Assembly: GCF_030704535.1 (NCBI RefSeq)
Contig: NC_081821.1
Location: 6,091,001-6,155,000 of the forward strand
DNA: 64,000 nucleotides
Source of the DNA: Vitis vinifera
Taxonomy: Eukaryota; Streptophyta; Magnoliopsida; Vitales; Vitaceae
Reading direction: 5' to 3'
Of this stretch, positions 47,901 to 58,749 are shown piece by piece (the stretch's first letter is position 1; every line of letters starts with the position of its first letter). Position numbers and translations under genes: made by a program. The notes under the pieces were generated by a model. That model was not told the DNA's origin and ran no database searches. It worked only from the letters and a program-made list of their open reading frames with translations.

Positions 47901-50900
47901 GATTCATTTCAGACTTGATTTTTAGAATTGCTTTTATTTTGTCTCCAGAGGCCAATCATGTTCCTGATCATCTTGTGGTAGACCCTGCAACACCATCCTT
48001 TGAGGAGGAGGAGGATCTGAATAATGTTGCTGAAGTTTGTGACCCATCAGATAATGAAGAAGGATCGGTTATTGAAGAAGAGGCTGTTGTTGAACCCCCA
48101 TCTATTTCAAGTGAGAATGAAATTTCTACAGTAGTCGATTCAGCTCCTGCAGCACAAGAGGATGCTCCAAAGAAATCTTATGCATCAATTGTGGGTTCTT
48201 AGTCATTCTTTTCCTTTCTCAATTTTGGTATTCACCTTTTTATTCAAATTTATTTTGTATACTAAATTAATACAGGTGAAGGTAATGAAAGGCAGTGCAA
48301 CATCCACTCCAGTCTTTGCTACCAGTACAGTAAGGGCAGCACCTGCAAACATTGATCAACAGTTGGCTGGTTCTGCAAAATCTGCTCCGGCACCAGAGGC
48401 ATGGACTCCTACTAGTGACAGTGCTCCTGAAAGTAGCAATATTAATGAAGAAGGTGTGTATTTTTTTGCTCAAAGTTAATGGATTTCTGCCTTGACTTCC
48501 AAAACACCTTCCTCTTGGTGAGCCACATGCACTTGCTTTTGTCATCCTTCCCTGTTCTGTGAAATAATTATACAAGGACAACAAATTTCAATGTGAATGC
48601 TGTGTACTGGATGTTGTGTTATCTTGATCCCATATCTATACATTTGCATCCTGTATTTCTCTAATTTCAAAATATCACGTTGTACTCTTTGCAATTGAAG
48701 GTTTCTCCATATATGTACGGCATTTGCCTTTAAGTGCAACAGTTCCACAATTGGAAGAGGAGTTCAAAAAATTTGGCCCTATTAAGCAAGATGGCATCCA
48801 AGTCAGAAGTAATAAGGTACATTTCAAATATTATTTTTGGTTGCTATTCTTATTCAACATTTCTTGACATCAAATTGAACCTTTTTTTAACATAATATTT
48901 GTGGATTTCATGTTACTTTCCTGTGTCTAGCAGCAGGGATTCTGTTTCGGCTTTGTTGAGTTTGAATCTTTGAGTTCGATGCAGAGTGCACTTGAGGTAC
49001 TGCTTCTACACTTGGTTGCCTTCCACTTGTTATAAGCTGTGGTGATTTTTTTCACAATCATCATCAACTCCTACTTTTGTTATCTGATTCAATGATCGAA
49101 CTTAGTTGACTATTTATTACATGCTTTGCTGAATAGATGAGATCCTTTCAGTTAACTTGCGTCCAGCTAAATGTAGTTTTTATTTTTTACTTAAAGCCCT
49201 TGTAGCTGGAATTTCTTGAAAAGTGGGGCTTCTGTAACTCTATTATCCCTTTTCTTGCTTGGTGATGAAGTTTATTGGAGCAATTTGTTCATTGTGAACT
49301 TTTTTCCTTAAGAAATAGTTTGTGCATGTGTAATTGGCTAGTCCTGCTTATGCATGTCTTAGTTCCTGATGTCAAAACTAATGTGGTGTGCTTCCCCTTG
49401 CTTTGTCAGTAAGCTAGATTCTAGAATACTGGTAACTCAGCACATCGTAGATATTTGGAGCTGCAAAATGTGGAATATGGTTATGGAACAGTGCTCATAT
49501 GGGTTATTATTATTATTTTTTATCTGCACAACACCTTAATATTGACTTGGTGTGCCTTTTCTGCTTGCATATCCCCTTTTTAGTTCCATGCCTGCTGCAC
49601 TGGAGGTGGCCAGATATATGTGTAAGGCCTCCTCTATTTTCTAGAAAGTAGTGTTTTACATTGAAAACAATAAGATAGGTTTTTATTTGATAGACATAGA
49701 TAAAATATATTATTAGTGTCTAACAAAAGGATGTACAAAAGTATAAACGTTACATGCAAATGTTTTTTTTTTGATGGGAAACAACACTATAACATATTAA
49801 GGTAAGTAAAAATAAGTAAGAATGATAAGAGATCCTCCAAAAAGTACACAAAAAGAAAGCAAAAACCTCCAAGTTCAAGAATCTATATAACTATGAGGTT
49901 CCACAAACTATGTCCCATGTGGGAATATACAAAAATAATCTGTCCTTGGTAGGCCACACCCTTGGAGCTGCACACTAACATCTAATCAAGTTAGATCAAA
50001 TTAAGGGGACACCCTGTGGTGCAAGAGGCCCAGAAGGAGGCTAAGAATTTAATTATGTCCCAAAGACCCTTCAAAGTTCCGACCTTGTCCTAAAAAATCC
50101 TATCATTTCTTTCTTGCCACACAACTCACATCAAAGCAAGACAAGCAAACTGCCACAATACCTTGCCTCTATTGGTACTTCCCAATCCTTTATATGAAAT
50201 AATCATAATATCACATATACTCCTAAGAGGAACCTAATCCATATGAACCAAGTTGCATAGTCTATGCCAAAGCCCCAAACTCAATGGACAATGTAAGAAG
50301 ATAGGATCTATCATTTCACCACTCTCCATACACAACAAACAAACATTAGGATTGAGGGCATTGTAGGATCTTCTCAGTTGTAGCATATCATTGACGTTTA
50401 CCTTCTTAGGTGCCGCTAACCAAGCAAATGACTTAACCTTAAATGGGGTAAACAAAAAGGAGAACCAAAGCGAAGGGGGTAAACAAAAAACAACTTACCT
50501 ACCTCACTTAGAGCTCAACCACTCAATGTAGTCTAACGTACATAGAAAGCTATCACCTATGTATATTCTAACACATCGCCAAATAATATTCATGAAGGAT
50601 TGGTTGATAGCTTAGTCCCCTTTTTCGAGATTTTCAAAAGCTCTCCTATTTTTTTCTTTCCAATTGGTCCAAAATAAGCACAAGGGAGTAGCCTTCCATG
50701 TTTTTTTCCTCTTTTTTCTGACAAAATATCCATGCCAACTTAAAAGGGCATCTCTTACTATGGAATGCATCACCCGTTCAATCCCAAAAAGAGAAGAAAC
50801 GAGCTGCCACAGCATGACTGCTTTTGATTAGTGAAGGGGGATATGATCAAACATTTCTTCTTCTCCTTTACACAAATTGCATCTATTCAAGATTCGCTAT

Positions 50901-53900
50901 CCTCACCTTTTAAGTTGGTCCAACGTCAATATATTACGTCCTTTTAAGATAGGTAATATGAACACAATATTGTAGCATATGACCACAGCAATAATATCTT
51001 GAAAATATGGGGACGGATAGAAGTTTAGACTTATAACTGGTACAAGGTTTAAGGGAATAGAGGAAGAAAGGCTGTTATGCCATTGAAGTTGTTATGGACT
51101 GCAGATTTCAATTAAATTATGCTAATGTGATCTTGTGATTGAGAGTATTAAGAGCCCTCTTCAATTAAAGGAACCTCGATACCTATCAAAAATAGAAGAA
51201 TAAAAATAATGTGTCTAATAAGGCTTTGATAAATGTGGTTGCTAGGGAAGTAGGTCATGAACTAGCAAGTAGGCAGTGTTTGTCAGCAAGGGTATACCTT
51301 CTCATAGTAACTATTGTACACCGGCACAAGAAATGTGTCTATGTGCCTTTTTTGCATAGTTGTAAACATTTTAAACCTAGGCTTTTTGTCTTCCAATAGA
51401 AGGTCAAAATGTATAAAGAGGCCTCTAGCATGAGTATGTTTTTCCCGTAATCTTGCCTTATAAACCAGGCCTCTTCCATATCCCTTGCTGTTTACCAAGT
51501 AATTGCTAACCAATCAAAATCTTTGTGGAAAATTTGTCAATTATTTTAGGCAATCTTAGCCTGTGAGTAGACAATGGATTTTTAGGCATCCAACCTGAGT
51601 TTTAAGGTAGTCTTAATCATGCATCACACATATCTTTTTATTTTATTTTATTTTTTTGTGTTTTTCTATAGTACTTTTTGCTGCCACAACTAGGAAAAGG
51701 TTCTTCACAAGGCACTTCTATTGTTCCTAAATTTCAGTACTCAACAAGGGCAACACAGTGAAACTTTGACAGGCCTTCTATTCAAAAAAATTGATTTAGG
51801 TGCCACAATTCTGTCGGAGGGCCCCCTTCACAATCTACAATTTATATCTTGCTTATTTACCTATCAAAAAAAAAAAAAAAAGATTTAGGAGAATTTAGTG
51901 TAACAGATTAGGAGGAAATTCATAATTATCTCCTACCAATCTGATGTCTATTTTTAAATATAGTTAATTTCTGTTTTGTAGGTTGATTTTCCCATGTACA
52001 TAAGTATCTTTTCTATAGACAATATTTTGTGTCTATATGATTGTATATTTTTATTATTATTATCATGAATGAAAATTCTGAAAATATTCTCTCCAATTCT
52101 GCATTCATGGTAACAAAGCCGCCCTTACTAGGAAGATAAATTGCTTTCTTGCTGATTCTCCATTAAAATCAGTATTTGTTTGTTTAGGATGTTTCTACCA
52201 GAATTGTAGAAGATTATTCTTCTACTCTCCATTGTCATTTTTTATTTTCTTGTTATTTTTTTTGGCGAAATAATTGACTGTATTCGCAATGTCTGGAGTT
52301 TTTGAAGATGAGGACAAAGGGAACTAACCGAAAGAATTTGGAGACAAAACCCAGCAGTTGCAACTAACCGAAAAACCCAGCAGAAGCTGGAGGACAAAGG
52401 GAAAGTCTGGTGTGATTTCTGCAACAAGCCTCTACCCATAAGAGACCTGTTGGAAATTGCTTCCACCAAATTTTAAAAGGAGGCAAATTTGGAGACAAAA
52501 CTGGGTGAGGAATGCAGGCTGTGATAGGAACGCAGATTTCAGGATCTGAGGTGATCCCTTTTAGTAAAGAAAAATTGGAGCATCTCGATGAACTGCTGAA
52601 TCAAACTTTGCCGTCTCTGAACATGATCCCATCCTGTTTCTTTGCAAAAAACCTAAATCTTTAGGTGCTCTCACTGTCTTGTTGAATTCAACACCTTGGA
52701 TCATTGATTCGGGTGTGTCCGACCATATGACTAGCCTATCACAATTATTCTTGTCATATACTCCTTATGTGGGCAATTTAAAAATAGTAGTTGCTGATGG
52801 AAGTTTGTCACCTGTTGCAGGAAAAGGTTTTATAGTCATCTCAGAGAATCTAACTTAAAATCAGTTCTTCATGTGCCTAATCTCTCATGTAACCTTTTAT
52901 CTGTTAGCAAAATCACAAAGGACTATATTTGCATTGCTAAATTCTTAATTCTCATTGTGAATTTTAGGAACTACATTTAGGGAGGATGATTGGCAGTGCT
53001 AGAGAGGCTGATGGACTTTATTATTTTGATAGTGTCTTGGAGAGTAGACAAGCACAAGTTGTGAAGAGTAGTTTTATTACTTGTGGTATTATACATCCCA
53101 TTGCAAAGTAGGTGTGCCATAAGTTTTCTCCCATTTTTAGATCTTTTACCACTAACCCATCTAGTGTTGCTATTCCTAGGATGCCTTGAACCATGTTGAG
53201 TGGAAGGCAACAGTTTTAGAAGAGCTGTGAGCTCTTAAAAAATATAGATTAAATTGCCGAAGGAGAAGAAGACAATCGGGTGTAAATGGGTGTTTGGTCA
53301 AGTACAAGAAACATGGGAATCTTGAGAGTTACAAGGCAAGACTCATTGCTAAAGGCTTTACACAAACATATAGAATAGATTACAAAGAGACCTTTGCCCT
53401 AATGACAGAGATGAATAGCATATCACTAGCTGCAAATTTGAATTGGTCGTTGCAACAATTAGATATGAAGAATGTATTCTTGAATGATGTGTTGGAAGAA
53501 GTATTTACGGATTTGCCAATGTTTTCAACACCGGACCGATAATTGAATTGGAAAAGTTACCAGTTCATTGGTTCATTAGTCAAACCCGCGGTCAAAACGA
53601 TGACGTCATAAATATATATTTTATATATTATTAAAATTTTAAAAAATAAAAATAATAAATTCTACCCAAATGTTTCAATTGATTGATTAAATAAATAATG
53701 AATACTCATATCCAATATGCAATAAAATATTAAATATTAAAAACAAAAATTTAATATTAAATAATAAATATTAAAAATTTAATATTCAATTGGAATTGTG
53801 AAAATTGCAACAATGCATTGTGGGAGACTGGAAAGCTATCTGCGGAGTCAGCCGGCGATGTCAGCTTCGGTGGTGCTGCAACTGGAGGCTGGAGCGTGGA

Positions 53901-56900
53901 GGTTGGATGGAGAGTAGCAACAGTAGAGGGCAGCGGTGGCAGGAGAGGAGATTAGGACTGCTGGGGGGGCAAGCCATCAGCTCCGGTGGTGGTGCAACTG
54001 GAGGCTGGATGGAGAGCAGCAACAGTAAGGGGCAGCAGCAGCAGCAGAGAGGAGATTCTACTGGGGAGGGAGGACTGAACCTAAACAACGTCGTTTTGAA
54101 GCCAGATGCTTCAAAACGACGTCATTTTGATGGTTTTAAAAAAAAAGAAGATTAGGGCGTGGAGGTTGGATGGAGAGTAGCAACAGTAGAGGGCAGCGGT
54201 GGCAGGAGAGGAGATTAGGGCTGCTGGGGGGGCAAGCCATCAGCTCCGGTGGTGGTGCAACTGGAGGCTGGATGGAGAGCAGCAACAGTAAGGGGCAGCA
54301 GCAGCAGAGAGGAGATTCTACTGGGGAGGGAGGACTGAACCTAAACAACGTCGTTTTAATGCCAGATGCTTCAAAACGACGTCATTTTGATGGTTTTAAA
54401 AAAAAAGAAGATTTTAACCCATTCGGTTCAAGGAGAATTGTTTAGTTCAACTGGTTCGCTGATCCGACCGTTGGTTCCGGCGGTTCAAGGCTGGTCCGAA
54501 GCTGAAACAGTTCAAAGCACTGAACCGAACCAGCACGGTGATTGGCCGACAGTTGAACTGGTCAGACTGGCCGGTTCGGTCTGGTTTTTAAAACCATGGG
54601 ATTTGCCACTTGGATTTGAAAGTGTTTTTGAAGTTAAGAAAGTATGTGGACTAAAACGATCACTTTATAGTTTTCAATAGTTACCTAAAGCATAGTTTGA
54701 TCAGTTTACTAAGGCTGTTAAGGTTCATGGGATTCTTCAAAGTTAGGCTCATCACACGATGTTCTATAAACACTCAAATGATAGAAGGATGGTCATTCTC
54801 ATTGTGTACATGGATGACATTATCCTAATTGAAGATGATATGAATGAATTGGAGAAACTAAAGGCTTTTCTTGCTAGAGAGTTCATACTCAAAGACCTTA
54901 GGGTATTGAAATACTTTCTTAGCACGGAGTTTGTAAGATCCAGGGATGGGGATATGTTTCACTCAAGTGAACAAGGAGACTAGATTACTTTGCTGCAAGC
55001 TAATAGAGACCGCAATGGAACCAAGTTTGAAGCTATAGGCAATAAGTGCAGAAAAGGTGGTGAAATGAGAACTAGATAGAAAGCTTATCCATTTCTCACA
55101 TACTCAACCATCTCTTTTTTTTTTTGAATGGGCAAAGAAAGATAAGATATATGTGTGTGTATTTTTGATAAATAAAATGAAAAGCACTAAAAAATAAAAA
55201 GATGCCATAAGGACGCTCCAAAGTACGCAGCAGGACGCATACAAAAAGTGCCTTAAAGCACATAAACAAGAAAAAAACCCCAACAACAAACCCCTCCCTT
55301 AACCAGAACCCAACCATATATATATAACAAAAGAAAAAGTACAAAGTACACAAGATGCATACATTAGGCACTAAAAGCTTAGACCTTGAAAGAGATGCCA
55401 CAAAAACCACTCTCTCTCAACAAGAATCCAACCTATCTACAAAATCAATTAAAGGTATCGGGCTTTCTGTTATATATAATGCTAACCCAAGCTAAAGGGT
55501 TACAAAGGAATGAATATTTCAATTTTTGATTAGTCTATTCTTTGTTCTCAAATGCTCTTTGATTTTGTTCCCGCACAATAGACCAAAAATGTAAAGAGGA
55601 GCGGCTCTCCATTCCCTTTCATTTTCCTTCCTACAAAAAAACCATGCTAGTTTAACAAAGTTTCTTTTACCATGGACGGGAGCACCTAAACTATACTGAA
55701 TAAGGAGAACAACAACGGCCATAAAACCCTTGTTTTGGTGCAACGAAAGAGAATGTGGTCAATAAATTCCCCCTCAAGTTTACAAAGAAAACACCTATAG
55801 CTTTTGCAGTGAGATATAGTGAGCCAATTTATGCACTCATCAGAAGAAGAATACTTTGAGGCAGTCTTACGGATTCTCAAATATCTAAAAGGAAAACATG
55901 GGAGAGGTTTATAATGGGAATCATGGCCATTTTCACATTGAAGCTTATGCCAAGGTTGACTTGGCTGGTAGCATAATTGATAGAAGATCTACTTTGAGGT
56001 ACTGCACCTTCATTGGAGGCAGCTTGGTAACTTGGAGGAGTCAAAAGCAAATAGTGGTTGCTAGGAGTAGTGCGAAAGTGGGATTTAGAGCTGATGCTGA
56101 TGGGGATTGTGAATTGTTATGGCTGAAAAAGCTAGTTAAAGGCCTAAAAATTCCCAGTTCAACGCCTATGAAGCTTTATTGTGACAGTAAAGCATTTATT
56201 AATATAGCTCATAACCTAGTCCAACATGGTAGGACTAATCATGTGGAGGTTGATTGTCATTTTACTAAAGAAAACCTGGAGAGAGGATTGACCTGCATGC
56301 CTTACCTCTCAACTGAAGAATAATTGGTGGGTGTTCTCACCAAGGGACTACAAAAAAAGACAGTTTGATAATCTTACAAACAAACTGGGAATTCAAGATA
56401 TTTTTGAGCCAGCTTGAGGGGGAGTGTGGAAAGATTTAGTGTAACAGATAAGAAGGAAAATTCGAAATTATCTCCCACTACTCTGATGCCTATTCTCATT
56501 CATGATAATAATTCTTATTTTATAGGCCGATTTTCCTATATGCATGCTTATCTCTTCTGTAGACTATTCTCATTCAGAAAACATTCTCTCCAATTCTGTG
56601 TTCAATTTAATTATACTGCAATTTTTTGGGTATCTACATGGCTAGTGTTCATTAGCTAAATTTGGAGAATTTTAGTATATTTCAAAATAATATAAATGGT
56701 TTGGCCAACTGTTTCAGAAACTATTCAGCTCGAAGCTGAGCCATTTGCCCAAAATCTGACCCCTCAGAAACTCATCCCATTTCCACATTACTTCATTTCA
56801 AATATGTACTACTGGTATTTCCCGACTCCTGGAAAAGCATCTGTACCTTGTCAATTGATTCACTTTCTGAAAATGAAGGCATCGATAAACAGTTAATAAG

Positions 56901-58341
56901 TTCACCTAAAACTCAAGTTCTTTAGGCTGATTCATATGCATTCAGTCTTCCTAGACCCATTCACTTCCATCCGCTTCCTTTTTCATTTTGAAATCTAGAA
57001 TACCATGTTCTTACTAACACCTCCCTTATTAGTTGATTCAGTTTTCTATCGGACAAGAGGGGCTGGATGAATCAATTTAAAAAAAAAAAGAAGAAGAGGA
57101 GGAAATTGCCTAAAGAATATTTAAATGGCTTGGACTGATTTGAAACTGCAATAAAATAAATGCTAAATTTGTAAAGAAATAAAAACTAGTCTTAGCACCT
57201 TAGGGCCTTATATTGTGGGACATTGAGGCATCCCAAATATTCAACATTTAAGAACCCTTCTGTCTTGTTGGCAATTCTTTCCTTGTATTATGACAATGAT
57301 CTATGTTACTGCTAAGGAAAATTAATTCAGGTGAATCTTTTTGCAATTCACTTGCTGACACGATGCAACATCTGTTGCTTTAGCAAAAAAATTTCCTTTG
57401 GTTGTCTCCATTTATATCAATATCTAATGAAATAGAAAAAGACCATATGGTCCGTGGAATTTGGAAGATGAGTTTGAGCATTTTTAGTTTACCTGGTGGT
57501 TAGAGTGGTCAAACAAAAAAACCAACATAGAACAACGATTATATATTTTATTGCTACATTTAGTTGTTGGCTCAAGATTCTGGTTTGATACTCTTGAAGA
57601 ATTTCACTCTTTATGAATTATTTCTGCTTTGGCTTTTATGAATCTTGGTGTTTGGTAGATCTTTTGTTGGTGGACTTGTGTGTCCACAAGAAGTCATCAG
57701 CATGATGAATAGGCTACTTTGCTTGGTGTACATCTATGGATGCTATCCTGTGCTTGTATCACCTTGCTTTTATTTGTCTATTTTTCACTTGATTCTTCCC
57801 ATCTAGTGGACTTTTTACCTTGGTTCAGGTTTCATGTTGCTGCTAATTACTGCTGCCTTCAATTTAAATTATTAGCTTATCAGGGCATCTAAAAGAAAGC
57901 CTGTTTAAAAAATCTCAGGCATCACCTATCACAATTGGGGATCGTCAAGCTGTCGTCGAGGAAAAAAGAACTACCACTCGTGGTAAGTGGAGTTTATTTT
58001 ATTATTCCAGTTCAAAGAGATCTGAAGTTTTATGATGAAACCTTTGAAGTTAAGGATAAAAAGACTGACTAAACTGCTGGTTTTTTGCAGTTGGCGCTAG
58101 TGGTAGAGGCAGATACCCTCCAGGAAGGGGTGGGTTCCGGAATGACAACTTCAGGGGCCGTGGAAACTTTGGTGGTGGCCGGGGCTATGGGCGGAATGAG
58201 TCCAGAAATCAGGGTGAGTATTCAGGACGTGCAAGGGGTCCAACTGGACGCAATGGAGAGGCTTATCAGCGGGTTAATCAGAATGGAAGTGGGAAGACTG
58301 GGCGCCAAGGTGGGATGGCGTGGAACTCAGCTTCTTCTTGA
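44949..58341 (+). CDS. NTF2-RRM-RGG protein (G3BP-like), eight coding exons
   Basis: G3BP-type proteins pair an NTF2-like dimerisation domain with an RRM and an RGG tail, bind RNA and take part in stress granules. Coding exons: 44949-45134, 47560-47863, 47949-48190, 48276-48453, 48701-48816, 48931-48996, 57919-57982, 58091-58341. They join in frame to 468 residues. The NTF2 domain is residues about 15-135 (FVDQYYPILHQNPELLYKFY ... FFLAPQDNGYFVLNDIF). An acidic/Pro-rich linker follows. The RRM is about 304-382, with RNP2 IYVRHL and RNP1 GFCFGFVEF. The tail is Gly/Arg-rich (RGRYPPGRGGFRN and FRGRGNFGGGRGYG). The first coding intron uses a GC donor (CAG|GCAAGT). The intron after RNP1 is 8.9 kb and full of mobile elements. 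The ATG lies directly after an acceptor. An overlapping open frame at 58085-58348 is in the wrong frame. Confidence 0.92.
45200..45375 (-). mobile_element. Possible short LINE tail
   Basis: Minus-strand reading ends GCCTATCAAATAAG, like the LINE ends elsewhere in the window. The upstream part has no coding remains I can name. It lies in the first coding intron of the NTF2-RRM gene. Confidence 0.35.
45549..45779. mobile_element. Possible MITE in the first coding intron
   Basis: The block begins GAGCCTGTTTGGGACTG and ends with the reverse complement of GAACTTTATCTGTTTGGCTA. GTTTGG near both ends resembles the ends of other MITEs here. Inverted match is weak and no target duplication was found. 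Confidence 0.35.
46424..46700. repeat. Imperfect tandem repeat in the first coding intron
   Basis: The block TTATTATTTTCTTC followed by a TCATGGATGAATATC-like block occurs three times (starting near 46424, 46536 and 46584). The first and third are followed by an ATTATTA...TCATG..GCAG-like part. Spacing is uneven (112 and 48 bp), so the unit has been partly lost in the middle copy. Confidence 0.5.
49680..49760 (-). mobile_element. LINE tail fragment
   Basis: Minus-strand reading ends with TGTCTATCAAATAAAAACC, the family tail. It adjoins the next LINE and may have served as its target. Confidence 0.4.
49761..50480 (-). mobile_element. LINE (L1-type) 3' fragment B
   Basis: On the minus strand the zf-RVT region is clear (FKVKSFAWLAAPKKVNV, then CLLCMESGEMIDPIFLHC, then LSLGLWHRL), followed by VVWQERNDRIF. 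The 3' end reads TTTCCCATC followed by a run of 11 A at 49761-49771. Stops make it dead, and it is 5'-truncated. It lies in the long intron of the NTF2-RRM gene. Confidence 0.8.
50485..50990 (-). mobile_element. LINE (L1-type) 3' fragment A
   Basis: Minus-strand translation gives GRNILTLDQLKR, then LNRCNLCKGEEEMFDHIPLH, then LWQLVSSLFGIERV and WKATPLCLFWTNWKEKNRRAFENLEKGD in two pieces, then LDYIEWLSS. It is a second LINE family member, distinct in sequence from fragment B. It has stops and lacks its own A tail, perhaps because fragment B inserted next to or into its end. Confidence 0.75.
51836..51881 (+). mobile_element. LINE tail with A run, next to the Copia LTR
   Basis: Plus-strand TTATATCTTGCTTATTTACC then TATC and 16 A, the LINE family end. 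It directly adjoins the 5' LTR of the Copia element. Its upstream extent (about 51010-51835) contains no coding remains I can recognise. Confidence 0.5.
51884..52107 (+). repeat. 5' LTR of the Copia element
   Basis: About 224 bp. It shares GAATTTAGTGTAACAGAT, AATTATCTCC, GATTTTCC and ATTCTCTCCAATTCTG with the 3' LTR and ends GCATTCA before the primer-binding site. The left boundary is approximate because the terminal TG is mutated. Confidence 0.7.
53519..54598. mobile_element. MULE-like non-autonomous element nested in the Copia reverse transcriptase
   Basis: About 1,080 bp with imperfect inverted ends: left ATGTTTTCAACACCGGACCG, right the reverse complement of ATGGTTTTAAAAACCAGACC. It is flanked by a direct repeat GGATTTGCCA (53509-53518 and 54599-54608), which is 9-10 bp as expected for Mutator-like elements. 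Removing the insert and one repeat restores a continuous Copia frame across the site (FTDLP then LGFES). The inner part contains a 263-bp GC-rich tandem duplication. No transposase is present. Confidence 0.8.
53894..54413. repeat. 263-bp GC-rich tandem duplication inside the MULE-like element
   Basis: Copy 1 (53894-54156) and copy 2 (54157-54413, short by a CAG unit and a few bases) are nearly identical. Each has two internal sub-repeats around GGATGGAGAG(T/C)AGCAACAGTA and ends with an inverted repeat: ACGTCGTTTTGAAGC and GCTTCAAAACGACGT in copy 1, slightly mutated in copy 2. The GC content contrasts with the AT-rich left arm. Open frames in both directions here follow from the repeat and are not supported as genes. 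Confidence 0.85.
55114..55792 (-). mobile_element. LINE 3' fragment nested in the Copia element
   Basis: On the minus strand: RCFLCKLEGEFIDHILFRC and TRVLWPLLFSLFSIV, then FVKLAWFF and REWRAAPLYIFGLL, ending at a 12-A tail (plus-strand T run at about 55114-55125). It is 5'-truncated at the zf-RVT Cys motif. Copia coding sequence stops at HTQPS before it and resumes with PIAFAV after it, so the LINE inserted into the Copia RNase H/linker region. Confidence 0.75.
56425..56604 (+). repeat. 3' LTR of the Copia element
   Basis: About 180 bp, starting TGTGGAAAGATTTAGTGTAA after a polypurine tract and ending CAATTCTGTGTTCA. It is shorter than the 5' LTR by an internal loss (about 40 bp in the T-rich middle). 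Confidence 0.75.
56605..57918 (+). other. Distal part of the long NTF2-RRM intron
   Basis: Unique-looking AT-rich intron sequence between the Copia 3' LTR and exon 7's partner exon. It has an A run with GAAGAAGAGG at about 57077-57100 and no recognised element. It ends at the acceptor AAATCTCAG before 57919. Confidence 0.4.
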
Positions 58342-58749
58342 AGCTTAGCAAGTGAAACTCGTCAACAGTTGAGATTTTTTGACACTAAAAATGAGAGGTT
58401 GTTTGTGTCATTATTTCTGGGCACTAGAAAGCAATTCAGGTTTTTGATTTTTGTAATTGGAATTATTTGTGAGAATAATTTTTATTCTTGTGGATTTTCT
58501 ATATAAGCTTACATGATATGACAGTTGTTTCCCCGGATTTATGGATTCTTCTGTACTTGCTGTTGTTTTCTAATATGGGAATTCTCTTACTGGCAACAAT
58601 GGTTGAACCTGCCTTATTATTCTCCCAAAAGACAAAATCAAAGTCAGTATGGTCATTTTTAGCAACACATCGGAATGAAGAATCATATAAGAGTGCCCAT
58701 TTTTCTATCAATCCAACATATAATCCCATTTTGATGACTTGGTGAGAGT

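Larger units (their letters stand above)
51884..56604 (+). mobile_element. Ty1/Copia LTR retrotransposon, decayed, interrupted by two insertions
   Basis: Order on the plus strand: 5' LTR (51884-52107), primer-binding-like TGGTAACAAAGCC at 52108, a gag zinc-finger trace (WCDFCNKP near 52410), protease motif WIIDSGVSDHM (about 52697), GAG-pre-integrase traces (52920-53160), the start of reverse transcriptase (53294-53518, YKARLIAKGFTQ and LDMKNVFLN), an interrupting MULE-like element, more reverse transcriptase (54600-55100, with VYMDDII near 54805), an interrupting LINE, RNase H (about 55793-56330, LKYLKGK and LYCDSKAFINIAH), a polypurine tract GAGGGGGAG at 56416-56424, and 3' LTR (56425-56604). 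Most of the integrase is missing. Many stops and frameshifts show it is dead. It lies in the long intron of the NTF2-RRM gene, in the same orientation. Confidence 0.88.

Noticed and set aside
53805..54445. Plus- and minus-strand open frames in the GC-rich repeat of the MULE-like element
   Set aside because: Both strands are open because the GC-rich repeat lacks stop codons; the proteins are repetitive and low-complexity.
58085..58348. Open frame overlapping the last exon of the NTF2-RRM gene
   Set aside because: It is in another frame; the correct frame gives the expected RGG tail and ends at 58341.
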